DNA of 64,000 nt. Origin: Pseudaquabacterium inlustre (GTDB taxonomy: Bacteria > Pseudomonadota > Gammaproteobacteria > Burkholderiales > Burkholderiaceae_C). The stretch spans positions 1-64,000 of the forward strand of contig NZ_JBBUTH010000003.1 of NCBI RefSeq assembly GCF_038066595.1, in the 5' to 3' direction. A program made the translations under genes and the position numbers. Positions 19,464 through 28,459 of this stretch are shown one piece after another (positions within the stretch are counted from its first letter, which is position 1; each line of letters opens with the position of its first letter). The notes under the pieces are model-generated. The model did no database searches. It was not told the DNA's origin and saw only the letters and a program-made list of their open reading frames with translations.

Positions 19464-22400
19464 ATGTTCTCGAAATACTTCATCGATCGGCCCATCTTCG
19501 CGTGGGTGATCGCCTTGTTCATCGCGGTGCTGGGCGCCGCGGCCATCACCAAGCTGCCGGTGGCGCAGTACCCGTCGGTGGCGCCGCCGGCGCTGCAGGT
19601 GCAGGTGGTCTACCCCGGCGCCTCGGCCAAGGTGCTGGAGGACAGCGTGCTGTCCGTGCTGGAGCAGGAGCTCAACGGCGCGCCCGGCATGATCTACATG
19701 GAGTCGACCGCCCAGGCCAACGGCGTCGGCTCGATCGCCGTGACCTTCGGCACCGGCACCAACATCGACCTGGCGCAGGTCGAGATCCAGAACCGCGTCA
19801 GCCGCGCCACCTCGCGCCTGCCGGCCTCGGTGGTGCAGCAGGGCGTGCGCATCGACAAGGCGCGCTTCAACTTCCTGATGTTCGTGTCGCTGACCTCCAG
19901 CAACCCGAACGACGACCCGGTGAGCATCGGCGACTACGCCGCGCGCAACATCCAGCCCGAGCTGCAGCGCATTGCGGGCGTGGGCACGGCGCAGCTGTTC
20001 GGCACCGAGCGCGCCATGCGCATCTGGGTGGAGCCGGCCAAGCTGGTGTCCTTCGGCATGACGCCGGCCACCGTGGTGGCCGGCATCCAGGCGCAGAACC
20101 TGCAAGTGCCGGGCGGCACGCTGGGTGACCAGCCGGCCGTGCCGGGCCAGCCGATGAGCGCCACCATCGTGGTCAACGGCCAGCTGGCCGATGCGCGCGC
20201 CTTCGGCAACATCGTGCTGCGCGCCAACACCGACGGCTCCACCGTGCGCCTGAAGGACGTGGCGCGCGTCGAGCTGGGCGGCCAGGGCTACGGCAGCTAC
20301 TCGCGCCTGAACGGCCAGCCGTCGGCCGGCGTGGGCATCCAGCTCTCGCCCAGCGGCAATGCGCTGGCCACGGCCGAGGCCGTGCGCGCGCGCATGAAGG
20401 AGCTCAAGCCCTTCTTCCCGCCGGGCATGGACTACGCCATCCCCTACGACAGCTCGAAGTTCGTGCGCATCTCGATCGAGCAGGTGATCGAGACCCTGGT
20501 CGAGGCCATGGTGCTGGTGTTCATCGTGATGCTGCTGTTCCTGCAGAACATCCGCTACACGCTGATCCCGACGATCGTGGTGCCGGTGGCGCTGCTGGGC
20601 ACCTTCGGCATGCTGCTGCTGGCGGGCTTCTCGATCAACGTGCTCACGCTGTTCGGCATGGTGCTGGCCATCGGCATCCTGGTCGACGACGCGATCGTGG
20701 TGGTCGAGAACGTCGAGCGCCTGATGGCCGAGGAGGGCTTGAGCCCCCGCGAGGCCACGCGCAAGGCCATGGGCCAGATCACCGGTGCGGTGATCGGCAT
20801 CACCGTGGTGCTGGTGTCGGTGTTCCTGCCGATGGCCTTCTTCGGCGGCGCGGTGGGCGCCATCTACCGCCAGTTCTCGCTGGCCATGGCCGCGTCCATC
20901 CTGTTCTCGGCCTTCCTGGCGCTGACGCTCACCCCCGCGCTGTGCGCCACCTTCCTCAAGCCGGTGAGTGCGCACCACGACCGCAAGGGCTTCTTCGGCC
21001 TGTTCAACCGTGGCTTCTCACGCACCGCCAAGGGCTATGAGGGTCTGGTGGCCCGCATCATCGCCAAGGCCGGCCGCTGGATGATCGTGTTCGGCCTGAT
21101 CGTGGCCGCCGTGGCCTGGATGTACCAGCGCCTGCCGTCGAGCTTCCTGCCCAATGAAGACCAGGGCTACCTGATCGTCAACGTGCAGCTGCCGCCGGGC
21201 GCCACCGTCGAGCGCACACAGGCCGTGATGCAGCAGGTGGAAGGCTTCTTCATGAAGCAGCCCGAGGTCGACCAGGTGGTGGCCGTGATCGGCTTCAGCT
21301 TCTCGGGCCAGGGCCAGAACGCCGGCCTGGTGTTCGTGCCGCTGAAGAGCTGGGACGAGCGCAAGGGCAAGGACCACACCGCCCAGGCGCTGGCCGGCCG
21401 TGCCTTCGGCGCCATGATGGGCATCCGCGATGCCTTCGTGTTCCCGCTGAGCCCGCCGCCCATCCCCGAGCTGGGCACGGCCACCGGCTTCAACTTCCGC
21501 CTGCAGGACCGTTCCGGCCATGGCCACGAGGCGCTGCTGGCCGCGCGCAACCAGCTGCTGGGCATGGCCAGCCAGAGCAAGGTGATCACCGGCATGCGGC
21601 CCGATGGCCTGGAAGACGCGCCGCAGCTGCAGGTCGACATCGACCGCGAGCGGGCCTATGCCCAGGGCGTGAGCTTCGATTCGATCAACAGCCTGCTGTC
21701 GATCGCTCTCGGCTCGGCCTATGTCAATGACTTCCCGGCCAAGGGCCGTCTGCAGCGCGTGATCGTGCAGGCCGAGCCGGCCGCGCGCATGGTGCCGGAA
21801 GACGTGCTGAAGCTGCAGGTCATGAACAGCCGCGGCCAGCTGGTGCCGGTGTCGAGCTTCGCCACCACGCGCTGGGTGACCGGCCCGATGCAGACCGTGC
21901 GCTACAACGGCTACCCGGCCATGAAGCTGGCGGGTGACGCGGCCGCGGGCCGCTCCACCGGCGAGGCCATGGCCGAGATGGAACGCCTGGCCAAGCAGCT
22001 GCCGGCCGGCTTCGGCTTCGAATGGACCGGCCAGTCCTACGAGGAGAAGCTGTCGGGCTCGCAGGCCACCATCCTGCTGGCCTTCTCGATGCTGGCGGTG
22101 TTCCTGTGCCTGGCCGCGCTGTACGAGAGCTGGAGCATCCCGGTGGCCGTGCTGCTGGTGGTGCCGCTGGGCGTGCTGGGTGCGCTGCTGGGCGTGCTGC
22201 TGCGCGACATGCCCAACGACGTGTACTTCAAGGTCGGCCTGATCACCGTGATCGGCCTGAGTGCGAAGAACGCCATCCTGATCGTCGAGTTCGCCAAGGA
22301 CCTGCAGGCCGAAGGCAAGGGCCTGCTGCAGGCCACGCTGGAGGCCTGTCACCTGCGCTTCCGCCCGATCGTGATGACCTCGCTGGCCTTCATCCTGGGC

Positions 22401-22676
22401 GTGCTGCCGCTGGCCCTGGCCACCGGCGCCGGCGCCAACAGCCAGCGCGCCATCGGTACCGGCGTGATGGGCGGCATGATCGCCGCCACCGTGCTGGCCG
22501 TGTTCCTGGTGCCGGTGTTCTACGTGGTGGTGCGCAAGCTGCTGCCGGCGCGCCACCCGGCGCCGCACGGCACGCCGATCTCGGCGCCGCTGCCGCCGTC
22601 GCCGGTGCCGCACCATGCGCTGCCGGCTGCCGGCACCACCGGCACCACCGGCACCACCGAGGGAGGCCAGGCATGA
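19464..22676 (+). CDS. RND multidrug efflux permease (AcrB/MexB family, HAE1)
   Basis: This is a 1070-residue inner-membrane transporter with the full twelve-helix RND layout. It begins MFSKYFIDRPIFAWV, the family start. The proton-relay aspartates are in GILVDDAIVVVENVER in helix 4. Late markers such as GLSAKNAILIVEFAKD and ATLEACHLRFRPIVMTS are intact. It exports drugs, detergents or solvents using proton motive force. The C-terminus carries an extra Pro/Thr/Gly tail in which a 9-base unit is repeated three times (22632-22658). Its stop overlaps the start of the outer-membrane factor (ATGA), so expression is coupled. It is probably repressed by the divergent TetR protein. Confidence 0.96.
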   Translation: MFSKYFIDRPIFAWVIALFIAVLGAAAITKLPVAQYPSVAPPALQVQVVYPGASAKVLEDSVLSVLEQELNGAPGMIYMESTAQANGVGSIAVTFGTGTNIDLAQVEIQNRVSRATSRLPASVVQQGVRIDKARFNFLMFVSLTSSNPNDDPVSIGDYAARNIQPELQRIAGVGTAQLFGTERAMRIWVEPAKLVSFGMTPATVVAGIQAQNLQVPGGTLGDQPAVPGQPMSATIVVNGQLADARAFGNIVLRANTDGSTVRLKDVARVELGGQGYGSYSRLNGQPSAGVGIQLSPSGNALATAEAVRARMKELKPFFPPGMDYAIPYDSSKFVRISIEQVIETLVEAMVLVFIVMLLFLQNIRYTLIPTIVVPVALLGTFGMLLLAGFSINVLTLFGMVLAIGILVDDAIVVVENVERLMAEEGLSPREATRKAMGQITGAVIGITVVLVSVFLPMAFFGGAVGAIYRQFSLAMAASILFSAFLALTLTPALCATFLKPVSAHHDRKGFFGLFNRGFSRTAKGYEGLVARIIAKAGRWMIVFGLIVAAVAWMYQRLPSSFLPNEDQGYLIVNVQLPPGATVERTQAVMQQVEGFFMKQPEVDQVVAVIGFSFSGQGQNAGLVFVPLKSWDERKGKDHTAQALAGRAFGAMMGIRDAFVFPLSPPPIPELGTATGFNFRLQDRSGHGHEALLAARNQLLGMASQSKVITGMRPDGLEDAPQLQVDIDRERAYAQGVSFDSINSLLSIALGSAYVNDFPAKGRLQRVIVQAEPAARMVPEDVLKLQVMNSRGQLVPVSSFATTRWVTGPMQTVRYNGYPAMKLAGDAAAGRSTGEAMAEMERLAKQLPAGFGFEWTGQSYEEKLSGSQATILLAFSMLAVFLCLAALYESWSIPVAVLLVVPLGVLGALLGVLLRDMPNDVYFKVGLITVIGLSAKNAILIVEFAKDLQAEGKGLLQATLEACHLRFRPIVMTSLAFILGVLPLALATGAGANSQRAIGTGVMGGMIAATVLAVFLVPVFYVVVRKLLPARHPAPHGTPISAPLPPSPVPHHALPAAGTTGTTGTTEGGQA
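22632..22658 (+). repeat. Three 9-bp tandem units at the 3' end of the pump permease
   Basis: GGCACCACC occurs three times in a row in frame and encodes Gly-Thr-Thr repeats in the cytosolic tail. It could change copy number by slippage without shifting the frame. No function is implied. Confidence 0.8.
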
Positions 22677-24091
22677 GCCGCGCGCAGCCCCTGATGTCCC
22701 GATCCGCCATGAACCTGTCTTCACCGATCCGCCGCAGCGGCGTGGGCGTGGCCGCGGTGCTGGCGCTGCTGGCCGGCTGCGCCAGCGGCCCGGCGCGTGC
22801 CCCGGCCGATGCCCAGCCCGGCATTCCCGCCGTGCTGCCGCTGGGCAGCCTGCCCGACAGCGGCCAGCCCGGCACGCTGGCCGACTGGCATGCGCTGGCC
22901 ACCGACCCTGCCTTGCAGCGCCTGGCCGAACTGGCCCTGGCCAACAACCGCGACCTGCGCGTGGCGCTGCTGAACGTCGAGCGGGCGCAGGCCGCGCTGG
23001 CCGGCAGCGAGGCCAACAAGCTGCCCGCCATCGGCGTGGGCGTTGGGGCGCAGCGCGCGCCCAACACGCAGGGCAAGCAGGTCAACACCTTCACCGCCGG
23101 CGTGCAGCTGGCCAGCTGGGAGCTGGATCTGTTCGGCCGCCTGCGCCAGCTGGACGACGCGGCCCGCGCCAGCCTGCTGGCCACGCGCGCCGGCCAGCGC
23201 GCGGCCGAGCTGGCGCTGGTCAGCCAGGTGCTGGCCACGGGCCTGACGCTGCGCCACGACGACGCGCAGCTGACGCTGGCCCGGCGCACGCTGGCCACGC
23301 GCGACGAGACGTTGCGCCTGACCGTGCTGCGCGAGAAGGTGGGTGCGGCCTCGATGCTGGAGCTGCAGGCGCAGCAGGCGCTGGTCGCCCAGGCCCGCGC
23401 CACGCTGGCCCAGTGGCAGCGCCAGCGTGCGCAGGACGAGAACGCGCTGGTGCTGCTGGTCGGCGCACCGGTGCCGGCCGATCTGCTGGCCGCCCCGGCC
23501 GGCAGCAGCCCGCTGGCCGAGGTGCCGGTGGGCCTGCCGTCGGCGGTGCTGCTGCAGCGGCCCGACGTGGTGCAGGCCGAGCAGCAGCTGCTGGCGGCGC
23601 GCGCCAACCTGGGCGCCGCACGCGCCGCGCTGTGGCCCAGCATCACCCTCACCGGCCAGGCGGGCCAGGCCTCGGCGCAGCTGTCGGGTCTGTTCGAGGG
23701 CGGCCACTTCGCCTACACGCTGGCGGCCAATGCCGTGCTCAGCATCTACGACGGCGGCCGCCGCCAGTCGGCCATCGCCCAGGCCGACGCGGCCGAGCGC
23801 ATCGCGCTGGCGCAGTACGAGCGCGCGGTGCAGTCGGCCTTCCGCGAGACGGCCGACGCGCTGGTGGCCCTGAGCACCTGGCGCGAGCAGCTGGCTGCCC
23901 TGGCCCAGCAGCGCGACGCCGCCCGCGAGACCGCGCGGCTGACCGACCTGAAGGCCGCCCAGGGCGCCGCCAGCGTGCTGGAGCAGCTGGAGGCGCAGCG
24001 CAGCCTGTACGCCGCCGAGCAGGCCTGGCTACAGGCCGGCCTGGCCGAGCAGACCAGCCGCGTGACGCTGTACAAGGCCCTGGGCCGCTGA
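22673..24091 (+). CDS. RND outer-membrane channel lipoprotein (OprM/NodT family)
   Basis: The protein has 472 residues and a lipoprotein signal (LALLAGCASG, lipid cysteine near residue 36). Two repeated outer-membrane-factor domains follow with the usual long helices; ASWELDLFGRLRQLDDAARAS and GLPSAVLLQRPDVVQAEQQL are diagnostic for the NodT/OprM group. It forms the trimeric channel through the outer membrane. A GGAG ribosome binding site lies in the end of the permease gene, and the ATG overlaps the permease stop. It is the last gene of the three-gene pump operon, and a GC-rich hairpin follows. Confidence 0.94.
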   Translation: MSRAQPLMSRSAMNLSSPIRRSGVGVAAVLALLAGCASGPARAPADAQPGIPAVLPLGSLPDSGQPGTLADWHALATDPALQRLAELALANNRDLRVALLNVERAQAALAGSEANKLPAIGVGVGAQRAPNTQGKQVNTFTAGVQLASWELDLFGRLRQLDDAARASLLATRAGQRAAELALVSQVLATGLTLRHDDAQLTLARRTLATRDETLRLTVLREKVGAASMLELQAQQALVAQARATLAQWQRQRAQDENALVLLVGAPVPADLLAAPAGSSPLAEVPVGLPSAVLLQRPDVVQAEQQLLAARANLGAARAALWPSITLTGQAGQASAQLSGLFEGGHFAYTLAANAVLSIYDGGRRQSAIAQADAAERIALAQYERAVQSAFRETADALVALSTWREQLAALAQQRDAARETARLTDLKAAQGAASVLEQLEAQRSLYAAEQAWLQAGLAEQTSRVTLYKALGR

Positions 24092-24113
24092 CCCGGCACC
24101 GCGGCCGCCGCCG

Positions 24114-24137
24114 GCCGGCCCCCGTTGCGGGGCCGGC
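24114..24137 (+). terminator. GC-rich hairpin after the efflux operon
   Basis: A 9-bp stem (24114-24122 with 24129-24137) closes a 6-base loop 22 bases after the stop. There is no T-run, so termination may be partial and read-through into the phosphoethanolamine transferase is conceivable. Confidence 0.5.
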
Positions 24138-24212
24138 GGCCCGCCTTCAGCTTGCCCTCATCCGGGTCGGCGACACTGGCGGGTTGACGCTGCCGCCTTC
24201 CCTGCCCGACGC

Positions 24213-25880
24213 ATGACCGCCCATTCCCTGCGCTCGTTCTTCCGCCGCCCGGTCGGCCTGATGCTGGCCACCAGCCTGTGGCTGGCCAGCGTGGGCAACC
24301 TGCCGCTGTGGCTGGAGCTGGGCCGCCTGGGCATGCTGCAGGGGCGTGGCGGCTGGCTGCTGGGCGCTGGCCTGATGCTGGTGATCGCCGCCGCGCTGAT
24401 GGCGCTGCAAAGCCTGCTGGCCTGGCGCTTCACGCTCAAGGGCACGGCCATCGCGCTGCTGCTGATCGGGGCGGCCAGCGGCTACTTCATGCACACCTAC
24501 CGCATCGTCATCGACCCCACGATGATGGTCAACGTGGCGCAGACCGATCCGCGCGAGGCCGGCGACCTGATCGGCCTGCGCTTCCTGCTGGTGCTGGCGC
24601 TGGCCGGTGGCCTACCGGCGCTGCTGGTGTGGCGGGCCCCGCTGCACTACCGGCACTGGCCGCGGCGGGCGCTGCACAACGCGGTGCTGCTGCTGGCCGC
24701 GCTGCTGCTGCTGGTGGGCGCGGTGATGGCCAGCTTCCAGCCGCTGTCGTCGGCGATGCGCAACCACAAGCATGTGCGCTACCTGATCAACCCGCTGACC
24801 ACGCTGTACTCCGGCGGCTGGGTGGCCACCGAGCCGCTGCGAAAGCGCGACACGCGCCTGCACCCGGTGGCCGAGGACGCGCACCTGGCGCCCGCGCCGG
24901 CCGGCGGCAAGCCGCCGCTGATCGTGCTGGTGCTGGGCGAGACCGGCCGCGCCGGCAACTTCGGCCTGAACGGCTACACGCGCGACACCACGCCCGAGCT
25001 GGCGCGCGAGGGCTCGGTGCTGAGCTTCAGGCAGGTGATGTCCTGCGGCACCAGCACCGCGGCCTCGGTGCCCTGCATGTTCTCGCACCTGGGCCGCGAG
25101 GGCTTCGAGGCCAGCCCGCTGCGCCACGAAACCCTGCTGGACGTGCTGCAGCGCGCCGGTCTGGCCGTGCTGTGGCTGGACAACCAGGCCGGCTGCAAGG
25201 GCGTGTGCGACCGCGTGCCCAACGCCAACACGGCCGATCCGCTGCCGGCCGGCGTGCCGCCGTACCCGGCCGGCACCTGCGCCCCCGACGGCGAATGCTT
25301 CGACACCGCGCTGCTGCACGGCCTGGACGCGCGCCTGGCCGCCTTGCCGGCCGAGCGGCGCGCCCGCGGCACGGTGCTGGTGATGCACCAGATGGGCAGC
25401 CACGGGCCGGCCTACTTCAAGCGCTCGCCGCCGGCGCTCAAGCGCTTCCTGCCCGAGTGCACCAGCGCCACGCTGCAGGACTGCAGCCGCGAGCAGCTGT
25501 GGAACGCCTACGACAACACCATCGCCACCACCGACCATGTGCTGGCCGGCGTCATCGTGTGGCTGAAGCAGCAGTCGGCCCGCCACGACACCGCCATGGT
25601 CTACCTGGCTGACCACGGCGAATCGCTGGGCGAGAACGGCCTGTACCTGCACGGCCTGCCCTATGCCGTGGCGCCGCAGGTGCAGAAGCACGTGCCCTGG
25701 CTGACCTGGCTGAGCCCGGCCTTCGCGGCACGCCAGAAGCTGGACGCGGCCTGCCTGGCCGGCCGCGCCGGCACGCCGCTGAGCCATGACCACCTGTTCC
25801 ATTCGATGCTGGGGCTGGCGGCGGTGCAGACGCAGGCCTACCAGGCGGGACTGGATGCGTACGCGGCCTGCCGGCGGTGA
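24213..25880 (+). CDS. eptA: Lipid A phosphoethanolamine transferase (EptA family)
   Basis: The protein has 555 residues: five N-terminal membrane helices (to about residue 175) and a periplasmic sulphatase-like domain. Catalytic features are in place. E243 is in GETGRAGNF, the nucleophile T280 is in MSCGTSTAASVPCMFS, D467-H468 is in DHGESLGENG, and paired cysteines occur through the soluble domain. T280 falls at the same number as in the characterised neisserial enzyme. It moves phosphoethanolamine from phosphatidylethanolamine to lipid A, which lowers negative charge and typically reduces polymyxin binding. It lies 121 bases after the efflux operon on the same strand. A separate promoter is likely but was not identified. 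Confidence 0.93.
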   Translation: MTAHSLRSFFRRPVGLMLATSLWLASVGNLPLWLELGRLGMLQGRGGWLLGAGLMLVIAAALMALQSLLAWRFTLKGTAIALLLIGAASGYFMHTYRIVIDPTMMVNVAQTDPREAGDLIGLRFLLVLALAGGLPALLVWRAPLHYRHWPRRALHNAVLLLAALLLLVGAVMASFQPLSSAMRNHKHVRYLINPLTTLYSGGWVATEPLRKRDTRLHPVAEDAHLAPAPAGGKPPLIVLVLGETGRAGNFGLNGYTRDTTPELAREGSVLSFRQVMSCGTSTAASVPCMFSHLGREGFEASPLRHETLLDVLQRAGLAVLWLDNQAGCKGVCDRVPNANTADPLPAGVPPYPAGTCAPDGECFDTALLHGLDARLAALPAERRARGTVLVMHQMGSHGPAYFKRSPPALKRFLPECTSATLQDCSREQLWNAYDNTIATTDHVLAGVIVWLKQQSARHDTAMVYLADHGESLGENGLYLHGLPYAVAPQVQKHVPWLTWLSPAFAARQKLDAACLAGRAGTPLSHDHLFHSMLGLAAVQTQAYQAGLDAYAACRR

Positions 25881-26006
25881 CATCTGCTGACAACTTCGCG
25901 GCCGGCCGGGGGCCTGATTCACGGGGGGCTGGTGGGGCCACCCTGTCGCCGCTGATGCCGTAAGTGCAGATACTTGTCGTCTGTTTCGTGAGCAGGAGGA
26001 CAAGCC

Positions 26007-26753
26007 ATGCACAAGCCCGTTCAACAAGCCCTGGCAACGATCATGCTGGTGCTGGCGTCAGCGAGCACGGTGCACGCCGCCGATGTGACGGTATCGGTAA
26101 CCGGTCTGGCCAACCCCAAGCTGGCGGGAATGCCTGTTGGCAGCGTGGCTGGCGTGCAGCCGGGCAATCCCAGCGTCTACGACACCGCCCCGGCGCAGTC
26201 TCCACTGGAGGTGACTGGACTCAGCCTGGTGGCAGGCACCTGGATGCAGTTCACCCAGGTGTCGGGCCAGGTGGGCAATTGCGGGGGCGGCTGCTGGGGT
26301 GGAGGGCCCGATGGCAGCAATTCGCTGTATTCGTTCGATGCCGAGAATGGCATCTCGGGCATCGTCAACGCCCGGCTCGATGCGTTGGTCGGCGTGTTTC
26401 TGGGCGCCCAGGCGCCGAACCTCGGAACTGCGCCCGCTGCGCTGAACTTTGGTGCGGCCGGCACCGATGCGCTGGGCACTGACTTCACCACGCTGGCCCC
26501 GGCCCTGCAGCAGGTGTTCTTCATCGGCGATGGCCTCACCGGTACTGGCGGTGGCACGGTGCAATCGTTCCGGGTGCCGGTGGGCGCCACGCGCCTGTTC
26601 CTGGGCACGATGGACGCCTACGAGTGGAACAACAACATCAACCCGGGCCTGGCGATCACAGCCACCGTGAGCGCCGTGCCCGAGCCCGCCAGCACCGCGC
26701 TGCTGCTGGCCGGCCTGGGTCTGGTAGGCGTGGCCGCGCGTCGCCGCCGCTGA
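26007..26753 (+). CDS. Secreted PEP-CTERM protein
   Basis: The 248-residue protein has a signal peptide (cleavage near VHAAD, residue 25). The mature domain is Gly/Ala/Thr-rich, and a textbook PEP-CTERM tail follows: VPEPAS, a hydrophobic helix of about 17 residues and RRRR at the end. Such tails are recognised by exosortase/archaeosortase systems and mark exopolysaccharide-associated surface proteins. The central domain is not one I recognise; it has a paired-cysteine, glycine-rich segment (NCGGGCWGGG). AGGAGG lies seven bases before the ATG. The gene is single and ends at a shared terminator. Confidence 0.88.
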   Translation: MHKPVQQALATIMLVLASASTVHAADVTVSVTGLANPKLAGMPVGSVAGVQPGNPSVYDTAPAQSPLEVTGLSLVAGTWMQFTQVSGQVGNCGGGCWGGGPDGSNSLYSFDAENGISGIVNARLDALVGVFLGAQAPNLGTAPAALNFGAAGTDALGTDFTTLAPALQQVFFIGDGLTGTGGGTVQSFRVPVGATRLFLGTMDAYEWNNNINPGLAITATVSAVPEPASTALLLAGLGLVGVAARRRR

Positions 26754-26777
26754 TTTCCGGCTCAACCGCCCCATGCA

Positions 26778-26802
26778 AAAGGCCGCGCACTGCGCGGCCT
26801 TT
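26778..26802. terminator. Bidirectional intrinsic terminator
   Basis: An 11-bp stem (26778-26788 with 26792-26802) has AAA on one side and TTT on the other. It lies between the convergent PEP-CTERM and amn genes and can end transcription from both sides. Confidence 0.85.
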
Positions 26803-26825
26803 ATCGTTTCAGCGCGGCGTGGCCG

Positions 26826-28352
26826 TCACTGGAACGCCACCTCGGCAAAGCTGCGCAGCTTGCGGCTGTGCAACTGATCGAGCCGCTGGCGGCGCAGGAT
26901 CTCGATCGCCCGCATGCCGATGCGCAGGTGCTGATCCACCCGCTCGCGGTAGAAGGCGTTGGCCATGCCCGGCAGCTTGATCTCGCCGTGCAGCGGCTTG
27001 TCGCTGACGCACAGCAGCGTGCCGTAGGGCACGCGGAAGCGGAAGCCGTTGGCCGCGATGGTGGCGCTTTCCATGTCCAGCGCCACCGCGCGGCTCTGGC
27101 TGAAGCGGCGCTCGGGGCCCGGGTGTGGCAGCAGTTCCCAGTTGCGGTTGTCGGTGCTGGCCACGGTGCCGGTGCGCAGGATCTTCTTCAGCTCGAAGCC
27201 TTCGAGCTGCGTGACGTTGGCCACCGCCTTCTCGAGCGCCAGCTGGATCTCGGCCAGTGCGGGGATGGGCACCCACAGCGGCAGTTCTTCATCGAGCACA
27301 TGGTCTTCACGCACATAGCCGTGGGCCAGCACGTAGTCGCCCAGCTCCTGCGTGTTGCGCAGGCCGGCGCAGTGGCCCAGCATCAGCCACGCATGCGGGC
27401 GCAGCACGGCGATGTGGTCGGAGATGTTCTTGGCATTCGCCGGGCCCACGCCGATGTTGACCATGGTGATGCCCGAGTTGTCGGGCCGCACCAGGTGGTA
27501 GGCCGGCATCTGCGGCAGGCGCGGCGGCGGGGCGCCGAAAGCGTCTTCGGGCTGCGCCGGCTGGCCGGTGCGGCGCGTGACCACGTTGCCGGGCTCGACG
27601 AAGGCCACGTAGCCGTCGCTGTCGGCCGCGTGCTTGGGCCAGTCGCCCAGCAGGCCGCCCTCGCCGGGGGCCTTGGCCATCATCTCGTGGCCCAGGCGCA
27701 CGAACTCGTCAATGTAGAACTGGTAGTTCGTGAACAGCACGAAGTTCTGGAAGTGCTCGGGCGCGGTGCCGGTGTAGTGGCGCAGGCGCTGCAGCGAGTA
27801 GTCCACGCGCGGGGCGGTGAACAGCGCCAGCGGCAGTGGGTCGCGCGGACCGGGCTCATACGTGCCGTTGGCGATGCCGTCGTCCATGGCCGCCAGGTCG
27901 GGCAGGTCGAACACGTCGCGCATCAGCGCGCGGCGCTCGGCCGTCATGTTGCCTTCCACGTGGTCGTGCTGGGCGAACGAGAAGTGGATCGGGATGGGCT
28001 GCTTGCTCATGCCCACTTCCAGCGGCCCGCCGTGGTTCTGCAGCAGCAGCGCGAACTGCTCGCGGTAGTAGCTGGCGAACAGGTCGGGCCGGGTGAGCGT
28101 GGTCTCGTAGGTGCCAGGGCCGGCGACGAAACCGTAGCTCAGGCGCGAGTCGGTGCGGGTGGAGCGGTCGGTGCGCACCCGCACGAAGGGGTAGCAGGCC
28201 CGCACGCGCTGGCCGGGGTCCTTGCCGGCGACGAATTCCTGCAGGCTCTGGCGCAGGTGGGCGATGCCGCTGTCATAGATCGTCCTGGCGTGGGCCAGGG
28301 CGGCGTCGGCATCGGTGAAGCTCTGGGTGACGATGAGTGTGGGAGTCGACAT
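26826..28352 (-). CDS. amn: AMP nucleosidase
   Basis: The 508-residue protein aligns in length and content with proteobacterial AMP nucleosidase, which splits AMP into adenine and ribose 5-phosphate. The N-terminal regulatory domain (SRLSYGFVAGPGTYETTLTRP...) is followed by a C-terminal nucleoside-phosphorylase fold with GITMVNIGVGPANAKNISDHIAVLRPHAWLMLGHCAGLR and VALDMESATIAANGFRFRVPYGT, where the ME pair contacts the ribose. It balances purine pools in the cytosol. It is monocistronic, with a 107-base gap to the ABC cluster upstream. Confidence 0.95.
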   Translation of the reverse strand: MSTPTLIVTQSFTDADAALAHARTIYDSGIAHLRQSLQEFVAGKDPGQRVRACYPFVRVRTDRSTRTDSRLSYGFVAGPGTYETTLTRPDLFASYYREQFALLLQNHGGPLEVGMSKQPIPIHFSFAQHDHVEGNMTAERRALMRDVFDLPDLAAMDDGIANGTYEPGPRDPLPLALFTAPRVDYSLQRLRHYTGTAPEHFQNFVLFTNYQFYIDEFVRLGHEMMAKAPGEGGLLGDWPKHAADSDGYVAFVEPGNVVTRRTGQPAQPEDAFGAPPPRLPQMPAYHLVRPDNSGITMVNIGVGPANAKNISDHIAVLRPHAWLMLGHCAGLRNTQELGDYVLAHGYVREDHVLDEELPLWVPIPALAEIQLALEKAVANVTQLEGFELKKILRTGTVASTDNRNWELLPHPGPERRFSQSRAVALDMESATIAANGFRFRVPYGTLLCVSDKPLHGEIKLPGMANAFYRERVDQHLRIGMRAIEILRRQRLDQLHSRKLRSFAEVAFQ

Positions 28353-28380
28353 GGCGAATTATCGCTGCCCGCCCGTGAAA

Positions 28381-28402
28381 CCCATGCGACAAAGGGCATG
28401 GG
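28381..28402 (-). terminator. Possible terminator of the ABC operon
   Basis: A 7-bp stem CCCATGC/GCATGGG (28381-28387 with 28396-28402, loop of 8) lies 58 bases after the ATPase stop on the minus strand, followed by TTTC. It is a weak candidate. Confidence 0.4.
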
Positions 28403-28459
28403 CCGGGTTTGTCCGGGGCCTGAGGGGTGCGTGGCGTGTGCCGGATGTCGCAGCAAGCC

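Noticed and set aside
17646..20978. A 1110-codon open frame on the minus strand over the efflux genes
   Set aside because: It opposes the adaptor and permease genes, and the tetR part is in another phase.
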